The notes under the pieces are model-generated. The model was not told the origin of the DNA. It was given only the letters and a program-made list of their open reading frames with translations, and did no database searches. Positions 8,003-19,781 of a stretch of DNA of 64,000 nucleotides are shown piece after piece (positions within the stretch are counted from its first letter, which is position 1; every line of letters starts with the position of its first letter). A program made the position numbers and the translations under genes. The stretch is taken from contig NZ_FMZF01000003.1 in the NCBI RefSeq assembly GCF_900102745.1, positions 1-64,000 on the forward strand. The letters are read 5' to 3'. This DNA is from Geodermatophilus telluris (lineage in GTDB: Bacteria > Actinomycetota > Actinomycetes > Mycobacteriales > Geodermatophilaceae).

Positions 8003-9385
8003 TCACGCGGTCGGCCGGACCGCCCCGAAGTAGTCCCGGCCGAACCACATCGGCGACACCCTGACCACGTCGCCGCTCTGCGGGGCCTGCACCACCGTGC
8101 CGTCGCCGAGGTAGAGCGCGACGTGGTAGATCGACGTGTACGAGCTGCCCGAGCCCCAGAAGACGAGGTCACCGGCGCGCAGGTCGGCGCGGGCGACGGT
8201 CGCGTCGCGGAAGCGCCACCACTGGTCGCGGCTGGTGCCGCCGATCCGGATGCCGGCCTGCGCGTAGGCGTACTCGGTCAGCCCCGAGCAGTCGAAGCCC
8301 CAGATCCGGGTGTCCGGCGGGATGCCGTAGCCGGGGCCGTTGCTGCCGCCACCGCCCCAGCTGTAGGGCAAGCCGCGCTGCGACAGCGCCGCGTCGATCG
8401 CCGTCTCCACGGCCGAGGCGGTCGGCGCACCGGCCGTGGTGACCGAGGGCGGGGTCGGGTCGGACTGCGGGGTGCTGGGGGCGGGCGACGGCGTGGCGGA
8501 CCCGCCCGGCGACGGCGTGGCCGGCGGGGCCGGTGCCGGGGCGGGCGCCGGCGCGGCCGCGGGGGCCGGCGCGGAGGGAACCGGCCGGGCCGCGGCGGCC
8601 TCCGCGGCGGCCTGGGCAGCGATCTGGGCGGCGGCCTCGGCGGCGGCCTGCTCCTGCTGCAGGCCGGCGACCTGCTGCTCGGCGGCGGCGGCCTGCGCGG
8701 CGACGGCGTCGCGCTGCTCGGCGAGGGCGGCGGTCTGCTCCCGGGCCCGGATCTCCTGGGCCTGCGCGCCGGCGAGGCTGGCGGCGGCCTCGGCCTCCAG
8801 CGACCCGGCCCGCGCGGACGCGGCGTCGGCCTCGTCGTGGGCGGTGGCGGCCTGCGCCTGCAGCACGGTCAGCTCGGCGACGACGTCGACCCGGTGGGTG
8901 CCGGCGGCCTCGAGCAGCGCGGCGCGCTCGACCAGCTGGGCCGGGCCCGCGCTGCTGAGCAGGGCGACCGCGCCGGGGGCGGTGCTGCCCTGCACGTAGC
9001 TGTCGCGGGCGAAGGCGGCGACCTGGGAGCGGCCGGTGCCGAGGTCGGCCTCGGCCCGGGTCGCGGCGGCCGCGGCGGCGTCGGCGGCCGCGCGGGCGGC
9101 GTCGGCGGCCGCCTGCGTCTCCTCGTAGTCCTGCAGCGCGATCTGCGCGTCCTGGTGCGCGGTGGCGGCGGCCGCCTCGGCCTCGGCCAGCTGCGCGCTC
9201 AGCACGCCGACCTGCGCCGCGGCGGCGTCCCGGGTGGCCTGGGCGGCGGCGATCTCGTCGTCGCCGGGCGCGGCGGAGGCCACGCCGGGGGCCAGGCCGA
9301 GCACCATCAGCGCGGCGAGCACGGTCCCGGCCGCGCGGGCGGCCGGGCGGCCCTGTCGGTGTCGGGTGCGCCCTCGCGTGCCCAC
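8003..9385 (-). CDS. secreted NlpC/P60 peptidoglycan endopeptidase (RipA-like)
   Basis: 460 residues. GTG 9385 was preferred because GGAGGG precedes it and a Sec signal peptide starts here (cleavage likely after ASA at about 38); the frame is open to 9523. After the signal comes an Ala-rich coiled coil (about 42-285), a Pro/Ala/Ser linker (about 290-345) and an NlpC/P60 domain with catalytic Cys366 (FDCSGL) and His421 (YHVALYLGDG). The arrangement matches RipA/Cgl-type hydrolases, in which the coiled coil blocks or positions the catalytic domain, and which cut D-Glu-mDAP bonds during daughter-cell separation. Placement beside moxR and near acn repeats the mycobacterial ripA neighbourhood. Confidence 0.9.
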   Translation of the reverse strand: MGTRGRTRHRQGRPAARAAGTVLAALMVLGLAPGVASAAPGDDEIAAAQATRDAAAAQVGVLSAQLAEAEAAAATAHQDAQIALQDYEETQAAADAARAAADAAAAAATRAEADLGTGRSQVAAFARDSYVQGSTAPGAVALLSSAGPAQLVERAALLEAAGTHRVDVVAELTVLQAQAATAHDEADAASARAGSLEAEAAASLAGAQAQEIRAREQTAALAEQRDAVAAQAAAAEQQVAGLQQEQAAAEAAAQIAAQAAAEAAAARPVPSAPAPAAAPAPAPAPAPPATPSPGGSATPSPAPSTPQSDPTPPSVTTAGAPTASAVETAIDAALSQRGLPYSWGGGGSNGPGYGIPPDTRIWGFDCSGLTEYAYAQAGIRIGGTSRDQWWRFRDATVARADLRAGDLVFWGSGSSYTSIYHVALYLGDGTVVQAPQSGDVVRVSPMWFGRDYFGAVRPTA

Positions 9386-9492
9386 GTCCGGCCCCTCCCG
9401 GTGCGGCCGGCCGGCGCCGGCCGCACGTGCTCTCCGGGCACCCGGCGTGGGCGCCTCCGGACCGGGATCGACCCGCCGGAGGGGGCGGTTGA

Positions 9493-9539
9493 GGCCGCCT
9501 CCCCCGCAGGAGTGGACCGCCACCCCTGCGGAGGCGGCC
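9493..9539 (-). terminator. hairpin after acyl-CoA synthetase gene
   Basis: GGCCGCCTCC pairs with GGAGGCGGCC, and the helix continues with GCAGG/CCTGC across a small CCC bulge. The structure begins 8 bp after the stop of the minus-strand gene at 9547. Confidence 0.6.
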
Positions 9540-9546
9540 GGTGGCG

Positions 9547-11082
9547 CTAGTTGACCTGGCGCTGGCCGGGCTCCCAGAAGGCCTCGCGGAGCTTGAACTT
9601 CTGGATCTTGCCGGTGGCGGTGCGGGCCAGCTCGTCACGGAACTCGACCCGCTTGGGCGCCTTGTAGCCGGCCAGCCGGGCCTTGCAGTGGGCGATGATC
9701 TCGTCCTCGGTGGCGCTGTGGCCCTCGGCGAGCACGACCAGCGCGGTCACCAGCTCGCCCCACTTCTCGTCGGGGATGCCGATGACGGCGACCTCGGCCA
9801 CGGCGGGGTGGCTGAAGACGGCGTCCTCGACCTCGATGGAGGACACGTTCTCCCCACCGGTGATGATCACGTCCTTCTTGCGGTCGGAGATGGTGAGGTA
9901 GCCGCCGTCGTCCAGGCTGCCGCCGTCGCCGGTGTGGAACCAGCCGCCGTCGAGCGCCTCGGCCGAGGCGTCGGGGTTCTGCCAGTAGCCGGCGAGCACC
10001 GTGTTGCCCTGCGCCAGCACCTCGCCGGACTCGCTGACCTGGATGCGGGTGCCCAGCGCCGGCACGCCCGCGCGCGAGAGCAGCTTCGCCCGCTCCTCCC
10101 GGTCGAGGCCGTCCCACTCGGCGCGCGGCCGGTTGACGGTGATCAGCGGCGCTGTCTCGGTGAGGCCGTAGATCTGGTTGAACTCCCAGCCGAGCTCGGC
10201 CTCGACGCGGGCGATGGTCCGCGAGGGCGGCGGGGCGCCGGCGACCACGATGCGCACCCGGTCGCGGCCGGGGACCTCGCCGTCCCAGTCGGCGGCGGCC
10301 TCGAGGACGGCGTTCCAGACGGCCGGGGCCCCCGACATCATCGTGACGCCGTGCTGCTCGACGCGGCGCAGGATCTCCGCGCCGTCGACCTTGCGCAGCA
10401 CCACCTGGCGGGCGCCGACGCCGGCCATCGTGTACGGCAGGCCCCAGCCGTTGCAGTGGAACATCGGCAGCGTGTGCAGGTAGACGTCGCGGTCGCTGAC
10501 CTGCATGTGCATGCCGAAGGTCACCGCGTTGACCCAGAGGTTGCGGTGGGTCATCTGCACGCCCTTGGGCCGCGCCGTCGTCCCGCTGGTGTAGTTGATC
10601 GTGGCGGTGGCGTCCTCGTCGGGCTCGGCCCAGGGCCGCGGCTCCGCGTCGAACCGGAGCAGCTGCTCGTACTCCTCGCCGGTGCCGAACCGGTGCTCGG
10701 CCTCGACGCCCTTGAGGCCGGCCTCCAGCTCGGGGTCGACGAGGAGCACGCGGGCGCCGCTGTGGCCGACGATGTAGGAGACCTCGTCGGGGCTGAGCCG
10801 GAAGTTGACCGGCACCGCCACCCGGCCCGACGACGGGACGGCGAGCAGCACCTCCAGCAGCCGGGCGGCGTTGTGGCTGACGATCGCGACGCGCTCGCCC
10901 TCCCCCACGCCGAGCGCGTCCAGGCCGGCCTGCAGCGCACGGCCGCGGCGGGCCACCTCGCGGTAGGAGACCTCCCCCAGCGACGGCGCCGGCTGGTTCG
11001 GCTCGTCGACGATGCCGACGCGGTCGCCGTAGACCAGCTCGGCGCGGTCGAGGAAGTCGCGGGTGGTGAGGGGGACGCGCAT
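9547..11082 (-). CDS. acyl-CoA synthetase (AMP-forming, FadD-type)
   Basis: 511 residues from ATG 11082 with CGGGAG upstream. It carries the adenylate-forming signatures YTSGTTARPKG (164-174), MFHCNGWG, YGLTET, GWFHTGD, DRKKDVIITGGENVSS and the C-terminal catalytic lysine in TGKIQ (Lys492). It should activate a carboxylic acid with ATP to acyl-AMP and then form the CoA thioester; the MFHCNGW variant is common in medium- or long-chain fatty acid ligases, but aryl or branched acids cannot be excluded. It is monocistronic between a terminator hairpin and its own promoter. A perfect palindrome overlaps the promoter region, so substrate-responsive repression is likely. Confidence 0.9.
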   Translation of the reverse strand: MRVPLTTRDFLDRAELVYGDRVGIVDEPNQPAPSLGEVSYREVARRGRALQAGLDALGVGEGERVAIVSHNAARLLEVLLAVPSSGRVAVPVNFRLSPDEVSYIVGHSGARVLLVDPELEAGLKGVEAEHRFGTGEEYEQLLRFDAEPRPWAEPDEDATATINYTSGTTARPKGVQMTHRNLWVNAVTFGMHMQVSDRDVYLHTLPMFHCNGWGLPYTMAGVGARQVVLRKVDGAEILRRVEQHGVTMMSGAPAVWNAVLEAAADWDGEVPGRDRVRIVVAGAPPPSRTIARVEAELGWEFNQIYGLTETAPLITVNRPRAEWDGLDREERAKLLSRAGVPALGTRIQVSESGEVLAQGNTVLAGYWQNPDASAEALDGGWFHTGDGGSLDDGGYLTISDRKKDVIITGGENVSSIEVEDAVFSHPAVAEVAVIGIPDEKWGELVTALVVLAEGHSATEDEIIAHCKARLAGYKAPKRVEFRDELARTATGKIQKFKLREAFWEPGQRQVN

Positions 11083-11146
11083 GCCGGACTCCCGGTTGCC
11101 AGGACTGGCCGGCCCGCCCGGTCAGCCGCTCGACGTGGTCCACCTC

Positions 11147-11177
11147 ACGCTAGCGGTGTCGGCGACGATCAGGTCAC
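11147..11177 (-). promoter_or_regulatory. putative promoter of acyl-CoA synthetase gene
   Basis: On the minus strand a TAGCGT -10 box (11152-11147) follows a GTGACC -35-like hexamer (11177-11172) at 19 bp. The predicted start of transcription is about 60 nt before the ATG at 11082. The -35 region coincides with the palindrome. Confidence 0.4.
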
Positions 11178-11185
11178 CTGATCGT
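11165..11185. promoter_or_regulatory. 21-bp palindrome, candidate repressor operator
   Basis: Arms ACGATCAGGT (11165-11174) and ACCTGATCGT (11176-11185) are perfect inverted repeats around a central C. It overlaps the predicted -35 region of the acyl-CoA synthetase gene. The size and symmetry fit a TetR- or GntR-family operator; the regulator is not in this window next to the gene. Confidence 0.6.
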
Positions 11186-11210
11186 GCAGCGTCCCACCCG
11201 ACGGTGGGCG

Positions 11211-11270
11211 GTCCGGTCGGACGCGCTGCGGTCGGGTCGGACGCGCTGCGGTCGGGTCGGACGCGCTCAG
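11211..11270. repeat. three tandem 20-bp repeats
   Basis: Three consecutive copies of a 20-bp unit (consensus GTCGGGTCGGACGCGCTGCG). The first differs at one base and the third only in its last bases, where it supplies the stop codon of the minus-strand gene ending at 11267. They lie between that gene and the palindrome. Confidence 0.85.
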
Positions 11271-11689
11271 CCGAGGACCAGCCACCCGGCGGCCACGGTC
11301 CCGGCGGTGGCCGCCAGTGCCCGCACGGTGTCCACCCGCAGCAGCGCGCGGAACGCGTGCTCGTCGAACCCGGCGTCCAGCCGCCGGTGCAGCGGCACGG
11401 CCAGCAGCCCGGTGACCCCGAGGACGACGGCCAGGCAGCCGGCGCCGGCGAGCACGGGCAGCAGCGGAACGCCGTCGGGGCGGGCCAGCAGCAGCCACAG
11501 CGTCGTTCCCCCCTGCCCGGCGAACAGCGGCCCGACCACCCGGCTGACCCGCCGCTGGTGCGCCCGCTCGTACCCGGGGAACGCCGCGCGCGGGACCATC
11601 GCGAACTGCGGGTACACCAGCCCGCGCACCGTCCACTGGAACCCGGCGTAGGCCGCCGTCAGCGCCAGGTGGACGACGACCAGCGTCAC
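11267..11689 (-). CDS. small multi-pass membrane protein, DUF1772-like
   Basis: 140 residues from a GTG at 11689 that overlaps the upstream stop (GTGA). Four hydrophobic segments are visible: near 1-20, 62-75, 78-98 and 120-140, with an Arg/His-rich loop between the first two (YERAHQRRVSR). The pattern resembles DUF1772-type integral membrane proteins, but the resemblance is weak and I assign no function. It is the last gene of the three-gene minus-strand cluster headed by the sirtuin. Its stop codon lies within the third unit of a 20-bp tandem repeat, suggesting that repeat growth may have altered the C-terminus. Confidence 0.65.
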   Translation of the reverse strand: MTLVVVHLALTAAYAGFQWTVRGLVYPQFAMVPRAAFPGYERAHQRRVSRVVGPLFAGQGGTTLWLLLARPDGVPLLPVLAGAGCLAVVLGVTGLLAVPLHRRLDAGFDEHAFRALLRVDTVRALAATAGTVAAGWLVLG

Positions 11690-12012
11690 CGCCGCGTCGT
11701 CGGCGGCTTGGGCGGCTTCCCGCGCCAGGTGAGGCTCTGCGCGTCCAGCTCGCGCAGCAGCGGGTCCCCCTCGGCGAGCACCCGTTCGGCCAGCGCCACG
11801 GCCCCGGCCAGCTGCTCGTCGGAGAGCTGGGCGAACGCCGGCGAGCGACGCCGGTCGAGGTGGTCGTACCAGCGCCCACCGACGGCGTGGTCGAGCACGA
11901 TCCGGCCGAAGCAGTGGTCGTCCGTCACCGCCCAGCGCCCGGCCCGCGCCCGCTTCGGCAGCTCGCCGAGCACCAGCTCGCGGTAGCGCCGCTCCCGCTC
12001 CGCCCGGCTCAC
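11686..12012 (-). CDS. conserved hypothetical protein downstream of sirtuin
   Basis: 108 residues; the GTG at 12012 overlaps the sirtuin stop and its own stop overlaps the next start, so all three genes are translationally coupled. The soluble, charged protein holds a distinctive DDHCFGRIVLDHAVGGRWYDHL block (about 33-54) with conserved-looking His, Cys and Trp, and a C-terminal SLTWRGK. Proteins of this kind occur in many bacteria and are sometimes labelled GCN5-related acetyltransferase, but the sequence is too short for a GNAT fold and I do not support that name. Pairing with a deacylase is noteworthy, yet the function is unknown. Confidence 0.7.
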   Translation of the reverse strand: MSRAERERRYRELVLGELPKRARAGRWAVTDDHCFGRIVLDHAVGGRWYDHLDRRRSPAFAQLSDEQLAGAVALAERVLAEGDPLLRELDAQSLTWRGKPPKPPTTRR

Positions 12013-12767
12013 CCGGCCGCCACCAGCCGGGGCAGCGCCGTCGAGATCGGCTCGCGGACGACGAGGTCGGCCAGCCCGTCGTACGGCGTCGGCTCGGCGT
12101 TGACGACGACCACGCGGGCGCCGTGCGCGGCGGCCACGTCGACCAGCCCGGCGACCGGGTACACCACCAGCGACGTGCCGACGGCGAGCAGGACGTCGCA
12201 GTCGGCGGCCGCGTCCGCCGCGGCGTCGAGGACGGCGGCGTCGAGGGCCTGCCCGAAGCTGACCGTCGCCGACTTGAGGATCCCGCCGCAGACGAGGCAC
12301 GACGGGTCGGGGTCGCCGGCGTCGATCCGCGCCAGCGCGTCGTCCATCGTCGTCCGGTCGCCGCAGGACAGGCACGCGACGGCGTGCACGGTGCCGTGCA
12401 GCTCCAGCACCCGCTCCGGCGAGGAGCCGGCCGCCTGGTGCAGCCCGTCGACGTTCTGGGTGAGCAGCGCCCGCAGCCGGCCCTGCCGCTCGAGGTCGAC
12501 CAGCGCGCGGTGCCCGGCGTTGGGGGCGACGTCGGCCGCGCGGACGTCGGCCCGCATGCGCCAGGCCTTCCGCCGGATCAGCGGGTCGGCCAGGTAGTAG
12601 GACAGCGTCACGAGCTTCTCGGCGTCGGGGTCCTTCGTCCAGACGCCGTTCGGACCGCGGTAGTCGGGGATGCCGCTGTCGGTCGAGATCCCGGCGCCGG
12701 TCAGCACGGTGACCCGCCGGGCGCCGCGGAGCCAGTCCGGCAGCGGGTCGGGGACGGCGCCGGTCAC
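12009..12767 (-). CDS. NAD-dependent protein deacylase, SIR2 family
   Basis: 252 residues from GTG 12767. All sirtuin hallmarks are present: GAGIS (24-28), GIPDYRG (32-38), TQNVDGLH (103-110), catalytic His124 in ELHGT, four zinc cysteines (132, 135, 157, 160) and the GTSLVVYP/VVNAEPT Rossmann end. It should remove acetyl or other acyl groups from lysines using NAD+, releasing nicotinamide and O-acyl-ADP-ribose; acetyl-CoA synthetase is a classical target of bacterial homologues. The length fits class III or U bacterial sirtuins. There is no ribosome site; instead a TACCGT box ends 6 nt before the GTG, consistent with a leaderless mRNA. Confidence 0.93.
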   Translation of the reverse strand: MTGAVPDPLPDWLRGARRVTVLTGAGISTDSGIPDYRGPNGVWTKDPDAEKLVTLSYYLADPLIRRKAWRMRADVRAADVAPNAGHRALVDLERQGRLRALLTQNVDGLHQAAGSSPERVLELHGTVHAVACLSCGDRTTMDDALARIDAGDPDPSCLVCGGILKSATVSFGQALDAAVLDAAADAAADCDVLLAVGTSLVVYPVAGLVDVAAAHGARVVVVNAEPTPYDGLADLVVREPISTALPRLVAAG

Positions 12768-12773
12768 GCGCCC

Positions 12774-12779
12774 ACGGTA
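12774..12779 (-). promoter_or_regulatory. -10 box for leaderless sirtuin mRNA
   Basis: TACCGT on the minus strand, separated by 6 nt from the GTG at 12767. Transcription would start at or next to the start codon. No Shine-Dalgarno sequence lies between. Confidence 0.5.
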
Positions 12780-12948
12780 GGCACGCCGCCCGCACCGGGC
12801 ACGTCCGCGCAGTCGCCCGGTGCCGGCCGTGAGACGCAGCTCACCGGGTGGGGGAAGGGTCGCCTTCCCAGCGGTGCGCGCGCGCCACCTGGGATGATGG
12901 AGGGTGGCAGATCAAGCCCGATGGACACGCGAGGGTGAGGCGCACGCA

Positions 12949-15807
<2,859 letters not shown>

Positions 15808-15814
15808 TCCGGCG

Positions 15815-16570
15815 ATGGACCTGGGCCTGGGCGGTCGCGGGTACCTGCTCACCGGCGCGAGCCGGGGGCTGGGCCTGGCGACCGCCCGGGCCCTCGTCGC
15901 CGACGGGGCCCGGGTCCTCGTCAGCTCCCGGTCCGCCTCCTCCGTGGACGCCGCCGTCGCCGGGCTGGGCGAGGGCGCGTCCGGGGCGGTGGCCGACCTC
16001 GCCGACCCCGGTGCCGCCCAGACCCTGGTGTCGACGGCGCTGGAGCGGCTGGGCCGGGTCGACGGCCTGTTGGTCAGCGTCGGCGGGCCCGCGCCGGGCA
16101 CGGTCCTGGGGACGCCGGAGGAGGCCTGGCGGGCCGGCGTCGACAGCGTGCTGCTCGGCCCGCTGCGCCTGGTCCGGGCGCTGGTGCCGCACCTGGGCGA
16201 CGGCGCGGCCATCGCGTTCGTGCTCTCCACCTCCGTCCGCTCGCCCCTCGACGGCCTGGCGGTCAGCAACGGGCTGCGCCCCGGCCTGGCCATGACCGCC
16301 AAGGGCCTGTCCGACGAGCTCGGCCCGCGCGGGATCCGGGTGGTCGGGCTCATGCCGGGCACGATCGCCACCGACCGCGTCGCCGAGATCGAGGCCGCCT
16401 CCGGCGACCCCGCCGCCGCCCGCGCCCGCACCGAGGCCGGGATCCCGCTGGGCCGGGTCGGGCAGCCCGACGAGTTCGGCCGGGTGGCGGCCTTCCTGCT
16501 CTCCCCCGCCGCCTCCTACGTCACCGGCACCATGGTCGCCGTCGACGGCGGCAAGCTGCGGGTGCCGTGA
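15815..16570 (+). CDS. atypical short-chain dehydrogenase/reductase
   Basis: 251 residues; ATG 15815 follows the aconitase stop by 7 bp. The Rossmann start is clear: TGASRGLG (13-20). However, the catalytic Tyr-xxx-Lys is replaced: after Ser138/Ser140 the sequence reads SNGLRP, so Asn152 and Arg155 or Pro156 occupy the usual Tyr and Lys places. A recognised SDR subgroup shows the same SNxxR variation, so this is probably a stable lineage and not a decayed gene. It may be a reductase with altered chemistry or a non-catalytic NAD(P)-binding protein. The last codons overlap the chelatase gene (GTGA), giving an acn-SDR-cbiX unit. Confidence 0.8.
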   Translation: MDLGLGGRGYLLTGASRGLGLATARALVADGARVLVSSRSASSVDAAVAGLGEGASGAVADLADPGAAQTLVSTALERLGRVDGLLVSVGGPAPGTVLGTPEEAWRAGVDSVLLGPLRLVRALVPHLGDGAAIAFVLSTSVRSPLDGLAVSNGLRPGLAMTAKGLSDELGPRGIRVVGLMPGTIATDRVAEIEAASGDPAAARARTEAGIPLGRVGQPDEFGRVAAFLLSPAASYVTGTMVAVDGGKLRVP

Positions 16571-17259
16571 AGGCACCGGTGCTCGTCGCGTGTGCCCACG
16601 GCACGCGCAACCCCGCCGGACGCCGGCTGGTCGCCGAGCTGGCGCTCGCCGCCCGCGCCCTGCGTCCCGGCCTGGTCACGACGGCGGCCTTCGTCGACGT
16701 CCAGCCGCCCACGGTGGTCGACGTCGTCGCGGGGCTGGCCGCCGAGGGCCGGCCCGCCGTCGTCGTGCCGCTGCTGCTGTCGGGCGGCTACCACGTGCAC
16801 GTCGACATCGCCGGGGCCGTGGCCGCGCACGACTCCGCCGTCGCCGCCCGCCCGCTGGGACCCGACCCGCGGCTGGCCGGGGTGCTGTCCGACCGGCTCG
16901 TCGAGGCCGGCGCCGACCACCGCGACCCGCTGACCGCCGTCGTGCTGGCCGCGGCCGGGTCCAGCGACCCGCGCTCGGTGGCCGACGTCGAGGACACCGC
17001 CGACCTGCTGCAGCGCTCCTGGGCCGGCCCGGTGACCACCGGCTACGGCTCGGCCGCGCAGCCACCGGTCGCCGACGCCGTCGCCGCGGCGCGCCGGGCC
17101 GGCGCCGACCGGGTGGTGGTCGCGTCCTACCTGCTGGCGCCCGGACACTTCCACGGCAAGCTCGCCGAGGCCGGCGCCGACGTCGTCACCGCTCCCCTGC
17201 TGCCCGACGAGCGCGTGGCCGCCGTCCTGCTCGACCGCTACGACGCCGCGCTCGGCTGA
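16567..17259 (+). CDS. sirohydrochlorin chelatase, CbiX type
   Basis: 230 residues; GTG 16567 overlaps the SDR stop. Two tandem CbiX half-domains are visible: the first begins VLVACAHGTRNPAG with the predicted metal-binding His11 and has LLLSGGYHVHVDI; the second begins VVLAAAGSSDPRS, where the His is lost, and has SYLLAPGHFHGK. Such proteins insert Fe2+ (siroheme) or Co2+ (cobalamin route) into sirohydrochlorin. No other siroheme or cobalamin gene lies in the window. Coupling to aconitase, itself an Fe-S enzyme, is a loose link to iron use and is inference only. Metal specificity cannot be read from the sequence. Confidence 0.85.
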   Translation: MKAPVLVACAHGTRNPAGRRLVAELALAARALRPGLVTTAAFVDVQPPTVVDVVAGLAAEGRPAVVVPLLLSGGYHVHVDIAGAVAAHDSAVAARPLGPDPRLAGVLSDRLVEAGADHRDPLTAVVLAAAGSSDPRSVADVEDTADLLQRSWAGPVTTGYGSAAQPPVADAVAAARRAGADRVVVASYLLAPGHFHGKLAEAGADVVTAPLLPDERVAAVLLDRYDAALG

Positions 17260-17295
17260 GCCCACCGCCCGGCGCCCACCGGGCCCACCACGCCG

Positions 17296-17760
17296 TCAGC
17301 GGGCGGTGGCGAGCAGGCCGCGCAGCTCCTGGGTGAGCGCCTCGCGGGCCTCGGGGTGCTGGTGCCAGGCCGCGGGGGTGGCCTGCAGCAGCGAGATCCG
17401 CCACCGGCCGTCCTCCTCGACGGCGACCAGCGTGTGCACCGTGTGGAAGCGCGGGTCCACGTCGGCGGCGCCGGGCGGGATCATCCCGGCGTGCGCCATG
17501 AGCACCGCGACGCCGGGCGCCACAGGCCGCACGCTGCGGATCACCGCGACGTAGGTGGCCGTCTGGTGCCCGCCGAAGATCTGCCGGAAGTCGGCGGCGA
17601 TGGCCAGCCGCCCGTGGTGGTGGGTGCCGTCGTAGCCGACCATGTCCCCGTCGTCGGCGAACCCGGACGCCACGGCCGCGCCGCTGCGCCGGTTCCAGCC
17701 GTCGAGGAAGGCGGCGTAGAGCGCGCGGATCGAGGTGTCGTGCGGGTGTGCGGACGTCAC
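17296..17760 (-). CDS. SnoaL-like/SgcJ-EcaC family protein
   Basis: 154 residues from GTG 17760 with AGGAGGAA 6 nt upstream. The sequence (IRALYAAFLDGWNRRSGAAVASGFADDGDMVGYDG then TVHTLVAVEEDGRWRI) has the hydrophobic pattern of the NTF2-like cone fold of the SgcJ/EcaC (TIGR02246) family. Members are small hydrolases, isomerases or binding proteins; the oxidoreductase label used for the family is not supported by any redox motif here. It follows the ABC exporter gene by 43 bp on the same strand and may be co-transcribed with it. Function unknown. Confidence 0.75.
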   Translation of the reverse strand: MTSAHPHDTSIRALYAAFLDGWNRRSGAAVASGFADDGDMVGYDGTHHHGRLAIAADFRQIFGGHQTATYVAVIRSVRPVAPGVAVLMAHAGMIPPGAADVDPRFHTVHTLVAVEEDGRWRISLLQATPAAWHQHPEAREALTQELRGLLATAR

Positions 17761-17803
17761 GGAGTTCCTCCTGGTGCTGCTGTGGCAGCAGGAACGCTAG
17801 TTG

Positions 17804-19696
<1,893 letters not shown>

Positions 19697-19721
19697 GGGA
19701 CGACCTCCTCACCCGGCGACA

Positions 19722-19755
19722 GGGACCGGCGGCTCGGACAACAGCCACCGGTCCC
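19722..19755 (-). terminator. hairpin after enoyl-CoA hydratase gene
   Basis: GGGACCGG (19722-19729) pairs with CCGGTCCC (19748-19755) around an 18-nt loop, 26 bp downstream of the minus-strand stop at 19782 and upstream of the ABC exporter start. Confidence 0.45.
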
Positions 19756-19781
19756 CGCGTGTTCCGGTGCCGCCGGGCTGC

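Noticed and set aside
12904..12948. Earlier GTG start of aconitase
   Set aside because: GGAGG directly abuts this GTG, too close for use, and homologues begin at [10 protein letters not shown] leaderless start from GATGAT at 12893 is not fully excluded.
17262..17309. CCACCGCCC/GGGCGGTGG inverted repeat between the chelatase and SnoaL-like genes
   Set aside because: The arms are 30 nt apart and one lies in coding sequence, so a terminator call is not supported.
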